Below are positions 7,104-16,362 of a stretch of 27,566 nt of DNA, piece by piece (position 1 is the first letter of the stretch; every line of letters begins with the position of its first letter). The stretch spans positions 1,211-28,776 of the IMG/VR virus record IMGVR_UViG_3300030116_002459, one strand, 5' to 3'. Under the pieces are notes generated by a model that was not told the origin of the DNA, made no database searches, and saw only the letters and a list, made by a program, of their open reading frames with translations. Both the position numbers and the translations under genes were made by a program. Origin of the DNA: a virus.

Positions 7104-10100
7104 TTAGTTCACCTTCAATATCTCACGCCATGTTACCCTTTGATTTGTAGTTTTCGACATTTTCTTAACTTCTTTACGTTTAGGGCGTGTTCTACTCATT
7201 ACCCCACCAACACCTTCTGAAATTTGCTTATCCCCAGTAATCTTGGCTCCCTTCTTTCTTTGATAATGAGGTTTAACTGCTTTTATAGGTTTAATTTTTG
7301 GCTTTTTACTTTCCCAATCTTTAAACATTTTATCTATTAGTGGTTTTCTTTTATCAATTTCTTTCTGAACCATATTCTGCCACTCAGCAGGTGTGACCTT
7401 TTTATCTCCAGTTGTTAAAAGAGTTTTTCTTTCTCTTTCTGTAAAAGCATTATCGACTATCTTTTTCCATTCTTCTCTAGTAATATCAAAATCTTTTGGT
7501 GGGTCTAATATTTTATTAAAGGTCTTAGAAAATTCTTTACTGAATTTACCTACATTTTTTCTACCCAAAAGAATATTTCTTACTTTAGGTCTACCTTCAG
7601 GGTCATCTCTTAATGGTGTAGTTCTTTTTTCACCGCTTTCTAATTCTTCCTCATAAAAAGCACTAACAGGTTGTTTTCTTTTTTCTTTTTGAAGTTCTTT
7701 AAGTTCAGACATTAAGTGTAATAATTCATATTCTGCCTCTATTATTTCTTGGGGGTAATCTTCTTCCCATTTCTTTTTGGCTTTTTTATAATCATCTGTT
7801 TCTTTAGTTTTAGGTTGTTTAACTAACTCCCACATTTGTTCAAAGTCTTCTCCATTAACTTTTATCATTTTATAATTAGGTTTTCCCGTTCCTTTTACAG
7901 TCTTGTAAGTTACAATTGGTTTATCTTTGGACTCCTCTACTTTTATTTTATCAGTGTCTATTCTTATTTCTTTAACACCAGCAAAATTTACAGTTCCATT
8001 TTCTCTCCAAGTATCCCACATTCTTTTACCATTTTTTAACCAAGCAGTTTTATCCCCTTTTATTGAAGGGTCATGAGGCCATGCTCTCGCCATTAAATCT
8101 CGTGCTACTTTTGCAGTTGCTCTAGTTTCAGGTTCACCTATCAGGTCTTTTAATTTAAAACCTTTAAGTTTCTCTGGAAACTCCTCTAACAACTGTTCTT
8201 GTCCCTCTCTATCAAGGCTATTCCAAAGTTTTAACTGAAGATTTTCTTCTATTATTTTTTCAGTTTCCTTACGCTTTTCTCGATAGAACTCCATTCGGTC
8301 TTTGAATAACTTTTCAAAATTAGGGTCAGTCATTTTTACAGGTTCACCAGTGTGAGCGCCTGTAACTATTTCAAGAATAACTCCTCTTTCTAATGCCCCC
8401 AACAAAGGTACGCTCATACTTTTACCCCTAAAGGCGCTTTTTAATTCAAATTTCTTTTTAAAACCTGCAATTAATTCATCAACACTTTTCTTATTTAAGA
8501 TAGTATCAAACTCAAGTTTAAATTCAATTTTAGGTATTACTGTACGCTCGGTTGTAAGTACTTTTAATTGTTTGATTTCTACTCGACCTTCACCTAAAGA
8601 CGCTCTCATCTCTTTTTCAGGTAACTTATCTTTCTCAATTGTAAATTTAAAACTATATGTTTTAGCATTACCCGCTTCTGAAACAGATTGCATAAAGTTT
8701 TTGAAAAATTTTGATGCTGTATCTGCTTCTTTCATATTAAATAATTTCTTTGTAGTTCTTAATTCACTAACAACATACTCAATAACTTCTAAGAAATCAT
8801 TAGCCCTCTTACCATCTAAAGTTGGAAAACCTTCTTTCAATGGTTCATTCAATAAATTATATATATCTACACTTAATTGAACTATACCTAAATCATTTTT
8901 ATCTATTACAAATATAGGAGATTGAGCAGAACCTTCTCCCCTTTTTTTGTAACCAAACTCTTTATTATCCCTATCCATCCCTGTTAAATGTATAGTGGGT
9001 TCAACTTCTAGCCATTTTTTATAATCCTTTTCTCTATGTTTAACATAAGCCAAAAATAAAGGAACCTTTTCTATTTCAGAGTCTTCACGCCCAACTTCTC
9101 TACCAAAACGACTATATTTTATCTTTCCACTTACAGTTACTTTTTTACCATCGGGATGTTCTGAAGAATAAGTAGATTCCAAATCTTTAGCAAAATTCTT
9201 TTTTTCTTCAGTAGTTAAATTATCATAATCATCATATTTTTTCTGAAAACTCCTTAACATTTTTCTATCAGACATATCTCTCATAAAAGTCTTGGCTGGA
9301 AATGACATGTCAAATCCCATATCTATCATTTCTTTAATAGCAGGGATTGTATTCGTTAGTTCTTGCATTTGGAATTGCTGTCCCACTCCTAAAATCTCAT
9401 TAAAGTCGTCCGCTAGTTTAGCATACCATTGACCTTTAAGATAAGTATCAATTTCTTTTTTATATTTCTCTCTATTTTTCTTTTCACCTAAATTAGCGTG
9501 TATGCCAGCATCATCTTTTAATTGCCTTAATTGTCGTAAAATTTTATTGCCCGCTTTAGGTTTATCTAACCCTAGTTTTCTAAGTGGATTTTCTATATTT
9601 TTTTGTAAATAAGTAAAACCTTCGCCATCTGTTATACCCTTAAAATTATCTAACTCTGTTTTTAATGCAACTAACGCTTTATAATTTTTACTAGATATAG
9701 CCTTTCTAGCATTGCCTATTTTTTCACCAACACCTTCACCAGTTGTTTCGGCCTCACTTTCATATGCGGAAACTTTTCTTTGTGTTTCTTCTAAATCTTC
9801 AGTCGTTTTTTCCCCATCTTTTGTCATACCAGTTATATGTTCTTGTATTGCTTCAAATGCTTTTATTAAATTATTAATTAAACCAGTATCACCTTTATCT
9901 TTTATTTCTTTCTTTATATCATTTAAAATCTTAATAAAATTTCTAACATTAACTTGTCTATTATTACCAGTTACACCAAGAGGTTTACCTTCATTTCTCG
10001 CTGGATAGGCTTCCCAACCAGTAGTTTTTTCTTTTGCGGACACCTTATATTCATTCTCTTGACCTACACGTTTACCTTGTGAACCAGTAGCAGTTCTACC

Positions 10101-10562
10101 TTGTTCATCAACATAAATCCGAGTAGAACTTAACCATGAATTATCTACCCCTTTAAATGGCTCTGTTTCACCTATTCCTAAAGAAGCAAAGTTTAAATTT
10201 TTTGAAGTTACATCTTCGTTAAATTTCTTTTCTAGTGCTTTTAATTTATTTTTAATATCCGCTTTTTCTTTGGTTGATAAGTTTCTCTTAGGTAATCCAG
10301 AGATTTTTTTCCTATCTTTATCATACTTTTCTTTAAGTGTTTTATATTGTTTAACCTTTGCACTACTCATCATAGATTTTAGTTCTTCAATATCTTTTTT
10401 TAATTTAGTATTCCAATCTTTAATGTTTGTTAAACTTTTATCATCAATAATAGCCTGTAAAAAAGAATTGGTATCCGCCTTTAAAATGGAATCAGTATAA
10501 TCAAAAAACATTTCTACTGGGTCATCTGTATTTTTCAGATAAGCCTTTAGAAGCGTTCCCAT
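7104..10562 (-). CDS. Very large protein with C-terminal cargo tag, unknown
   Basis: This 1152-aa soluble protein is not one I recognise. The N-terminal 130 residues are charged and helical (TKLKKDIEELKSMMSSAKVK). Mixed alpha/beta and helical regions follow. Around residues 640-740 there are beta-rich stretches such as TYSFKFTIEKDKL and IEFKLEFDTIL. The last 200 residues are very basic. The final residues read RVTWREILKVN, a C-terminal version of the tag that elsewhere begins proteins; its N-terminus (MGTLLKAYLKN) has none. No transmembrane segment, signal peptide or Walker motif is visible. The ATG follows GTGATATAA. Size, position between portal and scaffold, and the tag suggest a large internal head or ejected protein, comparable in role to phage internal core proteins. 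This is inference. Confidence 0.88.
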   Translation of the reverse strand: MGTLLKAYLKNTDDPVEMFFDYTDSILKADTNSFLQAIIDDKSLTNIKDWNTKLKKDIEELKSMMSSAKVKQYKTLKEKYDKDRKKISGLPKRNLSTKEKADIKNKLKALEKKFNEDVTSKNLNFASLGIGETEPFKGVDNSWLSSTRIYVDEQGRTATGSQGKRVGQENEYKVSAKEKTTGWEAYPARNEGKPLGVTGNNRQVNVRNFIKILNDIKKEIKDKGDTGLINNLIKAFEAIQEHITGMTKDGEKTTEDLEETQRKVSAYESEAETTGEGVGEKIGNARKAISSKNYKALVALKTELDNFKGITDGEGFTYLQKNIENPLRKLGLDKPKAGNKILRQLRQLKDDAGIHANLGEKKNREKYKKEIDTYLKGQWYAKLADDFNEILGVGQQFQMQELTNTIPAIKEMIDMGFDMSFPAKTFMRDMSDRKMLRSFQKKYDDYDNLTTEEKKNFAKDLESTYSSEHPDGKKVTVSGKIKYSRFGREVGREDSEIEKVPLFLAYVKHREKDYKKWLEVEPTIHLTGMDRDNKEFGYKKRGEGSAQSPIFVIDKNDLGIVQLSVDIYNLLNEPLKEGFPTLDGKRANDFLEVIEYVVSELRTTKKLFNMKEADTASKFFKNFMQSVSEAGNAKTYSFKFTIEKDKLPEKEMRASLGEGRVEIKQLKVLTTERTVIPKIEFKLEFDTILNKKSVDELIAGFKKKFELKSAFRGKSMSVPLLGALERGVILEIVTGAHTGEPVKMTDPNFEKLFKDRMEFYREKRKETEKIIEENLQLKLWNSLDREGQEQLLEEFPEKLKGFKLKDLIGEPETRATAKVARDLMARAWPHDPSIKGDKTAWLKNGKRMWDTWRENGTVNFAGVKEIRIDTDKIKVEESKDKPIVTYKTVKGTGKPNYKMIKVNGEDFEQMWELVKQPKTKETDDYKKAKKKWEEDYPQEIIEAEYELLHLMSELKELQKEKRKQPVSAFYEEELESGEKRTTPLRDDPEGRPKVRNILLGRKNVGKFSKEFSKTFNKILDPPKDFDITREEWKKIVDNAFTERERKTLLTTGDKKVTPAEWQNMVQKEIDKRKPLIDKMFKDWESKKPKIKPIKAVKPHYQRKKGAKITGDKQISEGVGGVMSRTRPKRKEVKKMSKTTNQRVTWREILKVN

Positions 10563-10572
10563 TTATATCACT

Positions 10573-10794
10573 TTAAAAAAACGGTATATTTTCTTTCTTT
10601 TGTCTTTTTCTTTTAGGCAAATGAATTACGTTAGGTACACCATTAGTTTTAGGTTCGGGTCTATCCTTTTCCTTCTTTAACTGCATTGGCATATAATTTG
10701 GTTTAGGCGCTTTAAGTTTTTCTTGTTGTGCTAAAATCCTTTCAGCCCTAACTAATTCTTTTCTCATTTTTATTGTATCTTCTCTTGTTGTCAT
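10573..10794 (-). CDS. Small basic protein, unknown
   Basis: This 73-aa protein has a helical N-terminus (REDTIKMRKELVRAERILA) and a basic, Pro-rich tail (PKRKRQKKENIPFF). The start MTTREDTIK vaguely recalls the tag but lacks the tryptophan, so I do not count it. GAGGAATAAAT precedes the ATG. It lies 2 nt after the previous gene and 10 nt before the 1152-aa gene. A nucleic-acid-binding role is possible from charge alone; no family is recognised. Confidence 0.75.
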   Translation of the reverse strand: MTTREDTIKMRKELVRAERILAQQEKLKAPKPNYMPMQLKKEKDRPEPKTNGVPNVIHLPKRKRQKKENIPFF

Positions 10795-10796
10795 AT

Positions 10797-11111
10797 TTAT
10801 TCCTCTGTTATTTCGACTCCGAATTTTCCCCTAGAACGAACTAATAAATTCATTACATCCTTTTTATCCATTGATTCTATTTGTGAATTTAACATCTCTC
10901 GTAATTCTTCAACAGTTTTATCTGCTAATATTTGTTCATAATCGGGCATTGGTTTATCTTTTCTTGCTTCAAGTTTAGGGTCATCCATTGCACCTACTAA
11001 TGGAACTCCACGTTTAGGTCCACGATACTGTTCCGATGGATGCAATCTACCCCTTCTAATTTTTCTACTAGTATGTGCTTTACTTCTTTTCAATATATTT
11101 GTCCATTCCAT
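10797..11111 (-). CDS. Tagged small basic protein, unknown
   Basis: This 104-aa protein starts MEWTNILKRSK, a tag variant, followed at once by a strongly basic segment (SRKIRRGRLH). A Gly/Pro linker (RGPKRGVPLVGAMDD) and two acidic helices (DKTVEELREMLNSQIESM, DKKDVMNLLVRS) come next. The start has GAGATGATAAT upstream. It lies between the portal-adjacent 70-aa gene and a basic 73-aa gene. No family is recognised. The tag plus basic segment layout recurs in several proteins of the window. Confidence 0.82.
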   Translation of the reverse strand: MEWTNILKRSKAHTSRKIRRGRLHPSEQYRGPKRGVPLVGAMDDPKLEARKDKPMPDYEQILADKTVEELREMLNSQIESMDKKDVMNLLVRSRGKFGVEITEE

Positions 11112-11115
11112 ATTA

Positions 11116-11328
11116 TCATCTCACTCTTTGTTCCCAAACAACAGGGCCATAATTATCAGCCCTAAAAGTATCTCTTTTCATCATAACTGTAAACTTTCCA
11201 TCTTTTTCCCTAATAACATGAGGAACAGCAAAAGACCACTGGAATGCTAATCTTCTTGCTTTATCAAAATCATCAAATGTTTTCCTAGAACCCATTTCTC
11301 CTAATTTTAAAACTGAAACCCAACTCAT
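11116..11328 (-). CDS. Tagged small protein after the portal, unknown
   Basis: This 70-aa protein starts MSWVSVLKLGE, a tag variant. The remainder forms a small alpha/beta unit: helix DFDKARRLAFQWSF, then strands PHVIREKDGKFTVMMKR and PVVWEQRV. Its ATG overlaps the end of the portal gene and is preceded by GAGGTGGG. It could be a portal-associated or connector-region factor because of its place, but no family is recognised. Confidence 0.8.
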   Translation of the reverse strand: MSWVSVLKLGEMGSRKTFDDFDKARRLAFQWSFAVPHVIREKDGKFTVMMKRDTFRADNYGPVVWEQRVR

Positions 11329-12974
11329 TATATCCCACCTCTTTCAGTTCTTCTATCTACGTTATTATTAGCGGCATCTCTTGGTAAACCTTTACTACGA
11401 TTAGGTGGCCCTACGCTCATCTTGGGTTTAGACTTTACTTTTTCAGGCTGTCCCGCTTCTGTTGCTGTGGGTCTAGTTCCCGCTTCCATCATTTGTCCTA
11501 GTTGTGATTGGTCAATATCAGTTCCAGCATAAGGGTCAGATTCAATAGGTTTATCTTCTTCACCCTCTACGCCTTCTTGCTCTTTAGGTTCGGGTTTCTT
11601 AAATGTAAAATTACCTTCATCATCCATATCAACTTCAAATCCTAAATTCTTTATTTGACCAGCAATATTAACTTCTATCTCTCTTTTACGCATAACCGCT
11701 ATTTCGTCTTCTTCTTCGGATGGAGGGAGAACTAATTTCCAATCAGTTATACCAAATTGTTTTACTAGGAACGGGAATACATATTTATTGTAAACATTTT
11801 GTGCCATTTCTACAGCCCTATTTGTTACAAGTATTTGCATACCTTCATTATTTAAACCACCACTAGCAGAGTTATCAGCCATAAAGATTTTACTTACACC
11901 ATAGAAAGCGGCTACTCTATCTCTTAAATCCTCCTTAACAGAGATATAATCCATTTCTTTTAGGCTATCCATAAACTTAACCCATTCTACAGAACCTCTA
12001 CCGTTTTCTGCCTCTATTCCCATAACAGGAATAAAGTGAGCATCTTGCTCCATCTTTTCTTTTACTCCTCTCCAGAAAGTTTTCATTGATTCTATATTTC
12101 TAGTTTGAACAGCCAATAACCCTTTTGGCATTCTTGCTTTTGTATATGCTTGGTTGATATAATTCTCCATAGCAATTAAAGTTGTTAAATGATTCCATAG
12201 TGTTATTACTGGGCTTGTACCATATAACCTACTAGGTGAATACTTACTAAAATGGAGAACTTCTCCCTTGATGAAATTCTGTTCATAACCATGCGCCCTA
12301 TTTACATAGTGAACAGGATACATATCCCCACCGCATTCCTCACATTTTTCATGAGGTTCTGTAGTAACTATATCTCTATGATGAAGACATGTGTAAGCAT
12401 TTCCACCCTTATTACCTTCATCGTCACAAACTATAGCCATAGTTACTGGGTCTGCTCTATAAATTTCTTTTATTTTATGCGCTCTAATATTACCATTACC
12501 ATCAATAAAATATTCCTTAACTAATACAATATATGCATCGTCCATAATATTTAGGTCATCCTCTAATTCCTTTAAAACATCAATAAACATTTGCTCTGAT
12601 TCATTAATATATTCAGCATTCATAAATTTATTAGCATACATTTTTTGATTTTTATCAGGTTTTCTAAGATTAGTAGAATCACACTCAGAACATCTATCTA
12701 CACTCTGTTCATGCTCTTTACCACAATCAACACATTTAACTGCAAATTTAGGTTTCCATTCATAACCTCTTCTAAATATTTCATTTTTTAATTGAGTTAT
12801 ACAAGTTCTAAGAATGACAGAACTATCTGCAACATGATAAACTATAGGGCCAGTCATCATCAAAGGATGATGTCTTTCTTGTATTCCCATTTGATAAACT
12901 TCTCTATCAGCAGGGATAGGTGTTGACTTCCTAAAGAAATTAGCAATCCTAAATCTTAATTTTTCTCTAGCCAT
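11328..12974 (-). CDS. Portal protein with zinc-ribbon-like insertions
   Basis: This 548-aa protein should form the dodecameric portal ring through which DNA is packaged and ejected. Portal-like features are GEVLHFSKYSPSRLYGTSP (237-255) followed by a long helix (NHLTTLIAMENYINQAY), then the FYGVSKIFMADNSA region (357-370) and helix NRAVEMAQNVYNKYVFPFL near 385-403. Two Cys-rich knuckles interrupt the N-terminal half. The first is C81-x2-C84 with C95-x2-C98. The second is C196 plus nearby His198/199 with C211-x2-C214. Each looks like a zinc ribbon. The C-terminal 90 residues are acidic, then Pro/Gly-rich and disordered. GAGGAG precedes the ATG, and the gene abuts the LAGLIDADG gene. No cargo tag is present. 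Confidence 0.9.
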   Translation of the reverse strand: MAREKLRFRIANFFRKSTPIPADREVYQMGIQERHHPLMMTGPIVYHVADSSVILRTCITQLKNEIFRRGYEWKPKFAVKCVDCGKEHEQSVDRCSECDSTNLRKPDKNQKMYANKFMNAEYINESEQMFIDVLKELEDDLNIMDDAYIVLVKEYFIDGNGNIRAHKIKEIYRADPVTMAIVCDDEGNKGGNAYTCLHHRDIVTTEPHEKCEECGGDMYPVHYVNRAHGYEQNFIKGEVLHFSKYSPSRLYGTSPVITLWNHLTTLIAMENYINQAYTKARMPKGLLAVQTRNIESMKTFWRGVKEKMEQDAHFIPVMGIEAENGRGSVEWVKFMDSLKEMDYISVKEDLRDRVAAFYGVSKIFMADNSASGGLNNEGMQILVTNRAVEMAQNVYNKYVFPFLVKQFGITDWKLVLPPSEEEDEIAVMRKREIEVNIAGQIKNLGFEVDMDDEGNFTFKKPEPKEQEGVEGEEDKPIESDPYAGTDIDQSQLGQMMEAGTRPTATEAGQPEKVKSKPKMSVGPPNRSKGLPRDAANNNVDRRTERGGI

Positions 12975-14323
12975 TATACAACAACTCCTCTTTCTAACTC
13001 ATCCATAACACTCATTTTATTATTCCCCTTATACTTTGCAATGTCCTCTTCGTAAATACCATCCTTAGAAAAGTCATAATTTACGTGGTCTGCGTGGTTG
13101 GCCCATTTCATCAACTTAAATAATTCTTGCATTCTTTCTTTAGCCCAAGATGCTTTTTTATGGTTTTTCTTTATACGAATTAACTCAGTGAGAATATCAG
13201 CATTATCGCCTTTCATTCTAAAATAAGGACGACATTTACTTAATAATTTAGTAATGTCATCTTGAGAATAAAAGTTTAATCTTTGTACTGCTCTAGTTGC
13301 TTGTGGGGATTTTTGGTCTAAGTGTAATTTACCACAACCTAGTTCTTTATGTAATTCAGTTACAAATGCTTTACCTCTATTACCTGTGGCAATGATTCCA
13401 ATTCTAGGATTAAAGTTTCTATCCATAGTAATATACCCATCTGAATCTATAAAAGCCGCAGTATAAGCGTGTAAATCTTTTTTAATTTCCATAGGTAATT
13501 TATAATATTCTCCATCAATATTAGTAATATCCATTTTATCTGCTATTTTGCAAATTATTTGAGGGGAAGCCCGCCTATGTAATTTATTAGGTAATCTATC
13601 ATATATTTGTCTAGCAGATATACCTTGTTCATTACATACTGATTTAAGAACAAAATCATTTAATTGTTCTGTTATGTTTGATTTAACAGGAGCAATATTT
13701 TTTATTATTTTATTGAATTCCTTTTTGGCATTAGTCATATTTTTAGAACAAGAAGAATAGTTAGAATTGTATTCATCCCCTCGGTGTAAAGAAGATTCCC
13801 AATATTTACATAAAACATCTATAACTTCTCTTCTAGTATCTACATCTTTTATAGAATGTAATTTTTTTAAATCTGATTCTGAATATGTCATTTGTTTTAA
13901 AGGAATTTCATATGGTGATAACCAATAAATAGATTTTATACAATCATCCAAATGACTTGAGTATGCAAAAATTAAATTTTCTATATTTTTAGTTAAGGCT
14001 GTTCTATCTTGTCCTTTTATTCCCCTTCTATATTTTCTCAAATCTTTAACTATATCAGGAATAGTTTTATCAGATATTACATATTGTTTAGGAAAAGAAT
14101 CTAATTGTGATTTTGCCTCAGTAATATTCATATTATACTGTTTAGAAACACTTAATGCTACTTCATAATCACTCATAAGAGGTAAAGTTGAAACCCATTT
14201 ATCAACTGTTTCTAACTGGTCTTTTATTTCTTGTTCTCTATCTTTTAATTCTGCCAATTCACTAACTCTTTGTGCTTCTTCACGAAGTTTATCTCCTTCT
14301 TCACTTTTAGAAATTAAGTCCAA
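12974..14323 (-). CDS. LAGLIDADG-type endonuclease-domain protein
   Basis: This protein of about 449 aa joins a long helical N-terminal region, a winged-helix-like segment and a LAGLIDADG homing-endonuclease-like domain. Numbered from the upstream GTG at 14332, the wHTH is near residues 218-278 (NEQGISARQIYDRL, then a wing ITNIDGEYYKL). The LAGLIDADG helix is at 287-300 (LHAYTAAFIDSDGY, acidic Asp296/Asp298). It is followed by beta strands (RIGIIATGN) and ELHKELGCGKL. Only one such motif is present, so it would act as a homodimer. The start is taken as TTG at 14323, seven bases after GGAGGT; the GTG at 14332 overlaps that site. It overlaps the large terminase end and abuts the portal. It is not inside an intron or intein that I can see. 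A domesticated DNA-binding or packaging role is possible. Confidence 0.82.
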   Translation of the reverse strand: MDLISKSEEGDKLREEAQRVSELAELKDREQEIKDQLETVDKWVSTLPLMSDYEVALSVSKQYNMNITEAKSQLDSFPKQYVISDKTIPDIVKDLRKYRRGIKGQDRTALTKNIENLIFAYSSHLDDCIKSIYWLSPYEIPLKQMTYSESDLKKLHSIKDVDTRREVIDVLCKYWESSLHRGDEYNSNYSSCSKNMTNAKKEFNKIIKNIAPVKSNITEQLNDFVLKSVCNEQGISARQIYDRLPNKLHRRASPQIICKIADKMDITNIDGEYYKLPMEIKKDLHAYTAAFIDSDGYITMDRNFNPRIGIIATGNRGKAFVTELHKELGCGKLHLDQKSPQATRAVQRLNFYSQDDITKLLSKCRPYFRMKGDNADILTELIRIKKNHKKASWAKERMQELFKLMKWANHADHVNYDFSKDGIYEEDIAKYKGNNKMSVMDELERGVVV

Positions 14324-15776
14324 ACATGCCACCTCCTATACTGAGCGCCTGTGGTTGCTCGTTATCAAATATTGCCATATCATCTAATAAAACAATTGAT
14401 TCTAACATATCATGTGTAGCGGAATTAGCAAGAGCGAGTCCCATAACTAAGTCATCGTGCGCACCCACCCCTTCAAACTTTCCACTGTCAGTAATACTAA
14501 ACATGGATAATTCCTCTATAATATTATCAGTCACTTTTCTTGATTCATCATTTCCTCTAGGGAATATAATCTTAGCGTTTTCTATATTCATTTGTAAATT
14601 AAGAATAATTTCTTCTTTCTTTCTACGAGTCATGGTAACATCTCTAATGTTTAAATCAGTTTCATTTCGCAACTCTTGAGTAAAAGATTTAGCAAATGTA
14701 TTTGTTTCAAAATAGATTACATCAGGCTCAAATAATTGAGCAACCATTTTTATTTTATTTATGTTATCTCTAAACTCTACATTCTTTTGCCTATCAACAT
14801 AAATGATTCTTTTATTTCTTTGTTCATCTACTTCTAAAACCATAATAACATTATAATCACCATCAGTAGAAATAGCAGGGTCAACCCCTACATAGTAATT
14901 ATACCCCGAATCCTTTCTATGTCTTAATCGTAGAATATCTTTTTTACCTGCTTCTCTACATGCATCTATATGTTCTTGAGCGAATAAAGCAGTTCCAGTA
15001 GATATAGGAATACATAGATATTCTCTTGTAAATTTCAATGAACCTACTTCCTTTTTTCTTTGCATTAGAGAATCATAATCCCAACGAGAAGGCCATAAAG
15101 GTTCATTGTTTTGATTTAGACATGGGTAATTTCTAACAGTATAAACCTCTGAATATTCTTCACTGGCTAATAAACTAAAAATATCTGTATAAGTAAAGGG
15201 TGTACCTATCATTCTTAGACTAGCAGTATGGTGAAGCGTAGGAATCATATCCCCAAAAAACCAATCTGTAACTTTTTTAATAGCAGTTAAACTGAATTCT
15301 TTTAAGGGGTCATCAATGATTATTTCTTGAGGATGAAGTCCTCTAATCTGAGAACCTACTGAACGTTCTAAAATTGAATTACCATTAGTGAGAGTAATAT
15401 TTCCTACAGCCCATCCTCTTGACGGCCTAAAATGAGCAATGGTAGGGTTGTTAAATATTTTATCTATATCTCTCATATGAACCATAGTCTGTTTATGATT
15501 AGATGAAATGTATAACATTTGATATGGTGGGGGCTGAAAGCATAACTGCCATACTGCCCACGAATGCATGAATACGGATTTTCCGTGGTCACGACTACAG
15601 ATAACAACAGTTCTATCAGTTGTATTCATTAAGTCTAACCATTCTTGGTGAAAAGCAGTAAACTCAAAACCTAAAACTTCTGTAAAGAAATAAGGAAAAG
15701 AATTTTTAGATAACTCTAAATCCATATTTCTACTAAAGTCTAAATTCTCTATACTAATCTTAATTCCTCCATCCAA
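14307..15776 (-). CDS. Terminase large subunit
   Basis: This 489-aa protein is the ATP-driven packaging motor and genome nuclease. The ATPase has a Walker A variant CSRDHGKS (60-67) with Lys66, Walker B EIIIDDP (151-157), and a coupling motif IGTP (190-193). The RNase H-like nuclease has Asp299 in VGVDPA, Glu357 in YFETN and Asp441/Asp442 in HDDLVMG. All are intact, so it should be functional. Length is normal for the family. The start is uncertain. The frame opens with a TTG at 15776 that lacks a ribosome site. GGAGG lies inside the next codons, and Met18 (NMDLELSKNSFPYFF) is an alternative close to where the family homology begins. It overlaps the genes on both sides and lies about 7.8 kb downstream of the probable small subunit. 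Confidence 0.95.
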   Translation of the reverse strand: MDGGIKISIENLDFSRNMDLELSKNSFPYFFTEVLGFEFTAFHQEWLDLMNTTDRTVVICSRDHGKSVFMHSWAVWQLCFQPPPYQMLYISSNHKQTMVHMRDIDKIFNNPTIAHFRPSRGWAVGNITLTNGNSILERSVGSQIRGLHPQEIIIDDPLKEFSLTAIKKVTDWFFGDMIPTLHHTASLRMIGTPFTYTDIFSLLASEEYSEVYTVRNYPCLNQNNEPLWPSRWDYDSLMQRKKEVGSLKFTREYLCIPISTGTALFAQEHIDACREAGKKDILRLRHRKDSGYNYYVGVDPAISTDGDYNVIMVLEVDEQRNKRIIYVDRQKNVEFRDNINKIKMVAQLFEPDVIYFETNTFAKSFTQELRNETDLNIRDVTMTRRKKEEIILNLQMNIENAKIIFPRGNDESRKVTDNIIEELSMFSITDSGKFEGVGAHDDLVMGLALANSATHDMLESIVLLDDMAIFDNEQPQALSIGGGMFGLNF

Positions 15777-16357
15777 GATTTATTTATTTTTGGACCCATC
15801 AAAGTCCACCTTTTACCATAAGTTTCTTCAAAAAATCTAATAACATCATCTGGAATAACATCATGAGTATCAACTTTAATATTATTCCTTTTACTACCTA
15901 ATTTACTCCACCCTTCAGCAGAGTAGCCCGCTATTTGATTATGAGGATTGTCAACAGTCATTGCCCCAGTTCTAGCACCCAATACTAATTTAACGGCTTT
16001 TGAACCGTTAATTCTAATAGTTCCACCCTTATAATCTTCAGAGACTTTAGTTCCACCAAGATAAGCAAATTGTTTACCTTCTTTTCCATCTCTCTCTGCA
16101 AACCCACTTATGGCGACTAATCTATCTTTATCTCCCTCTTTAGTTACTAAACCAAACCACCTATCTATAGGGTATTTAGTAGTTCTAGGATTAGCATCTC
16201 TCATATATCTGTCTTTAGGGTTACTAGCATTCCACAAAACTTTAACTTTATTTTCATCGTTACCAAAATCTTTGATAAGAAAAGTTTTACCTTGAGCCTC
16301 TTTATCCATGATTCTATTCAACTCTGGATGAAACTTTAAAGCATCAAACCAATCCAA
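15749..16357 (-). CDS. Tagged GNAT-like protein
   Basis: The start is set at a TTG (16357), four bases after GGTGAT. The protein then begins MDWFDALKFHPE, a tag variant nearly identical to that of the next gene upstream. The resulting 202-aa protein has a central alpha/beta region (RWFGLVTKEGDKDRLVAISG, FAYLGGTKVSEDYKGG) that resembles N-acetyltransferase (GNAT) folds in order of strands. The usual Arg/Gly acetyl-CoA loop is not clear. The end (HDVIPDDVIRFFEETYG, then NKSWMEELRLV) recalls marine phage GNAT-like proteins and ends in another tag-like SW-x-E-E-L. It overlaps the large terminase start by 28 nt. The fold assignment is tentative; acetyltransferase activity should not be assumed. 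Confidence 0.8.
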   Translation of the reverse strand: MDWFDALKFHPELNRIMDKEAQGKTFLIKDFGNDENKVKVLWNASNPKDRYMRDANPRTTKYPIDRWFGLVTKEGDKDRLVAISGFAERDGKEGKQFAYLGGTKVSEDYKGGTIRINGSKAVKLVLGARTGAMTVDNPHNQIAGYSAEGWSKLGSKRNNIKVDTHDVIPDDVIRFFEETYGKRWTLMGPKINKSWMEELRLV

Positions 16358-16362
16358 ATAAA

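Noticed and set aside
10573-10794. MTTREDTIK as another tag copy
   Set aside because: The defining tryptophan is absent and spacing differs, so the resemblance may be chance.
12974-15776. Intron or intein in the large terminase linked to the LAGLIDADG protein
   Set aside because: The terminase is contiguous with all motifs, and no splice-junction residues or interrupted domain are visible. The LAGLIDADG protein is a separate gene.
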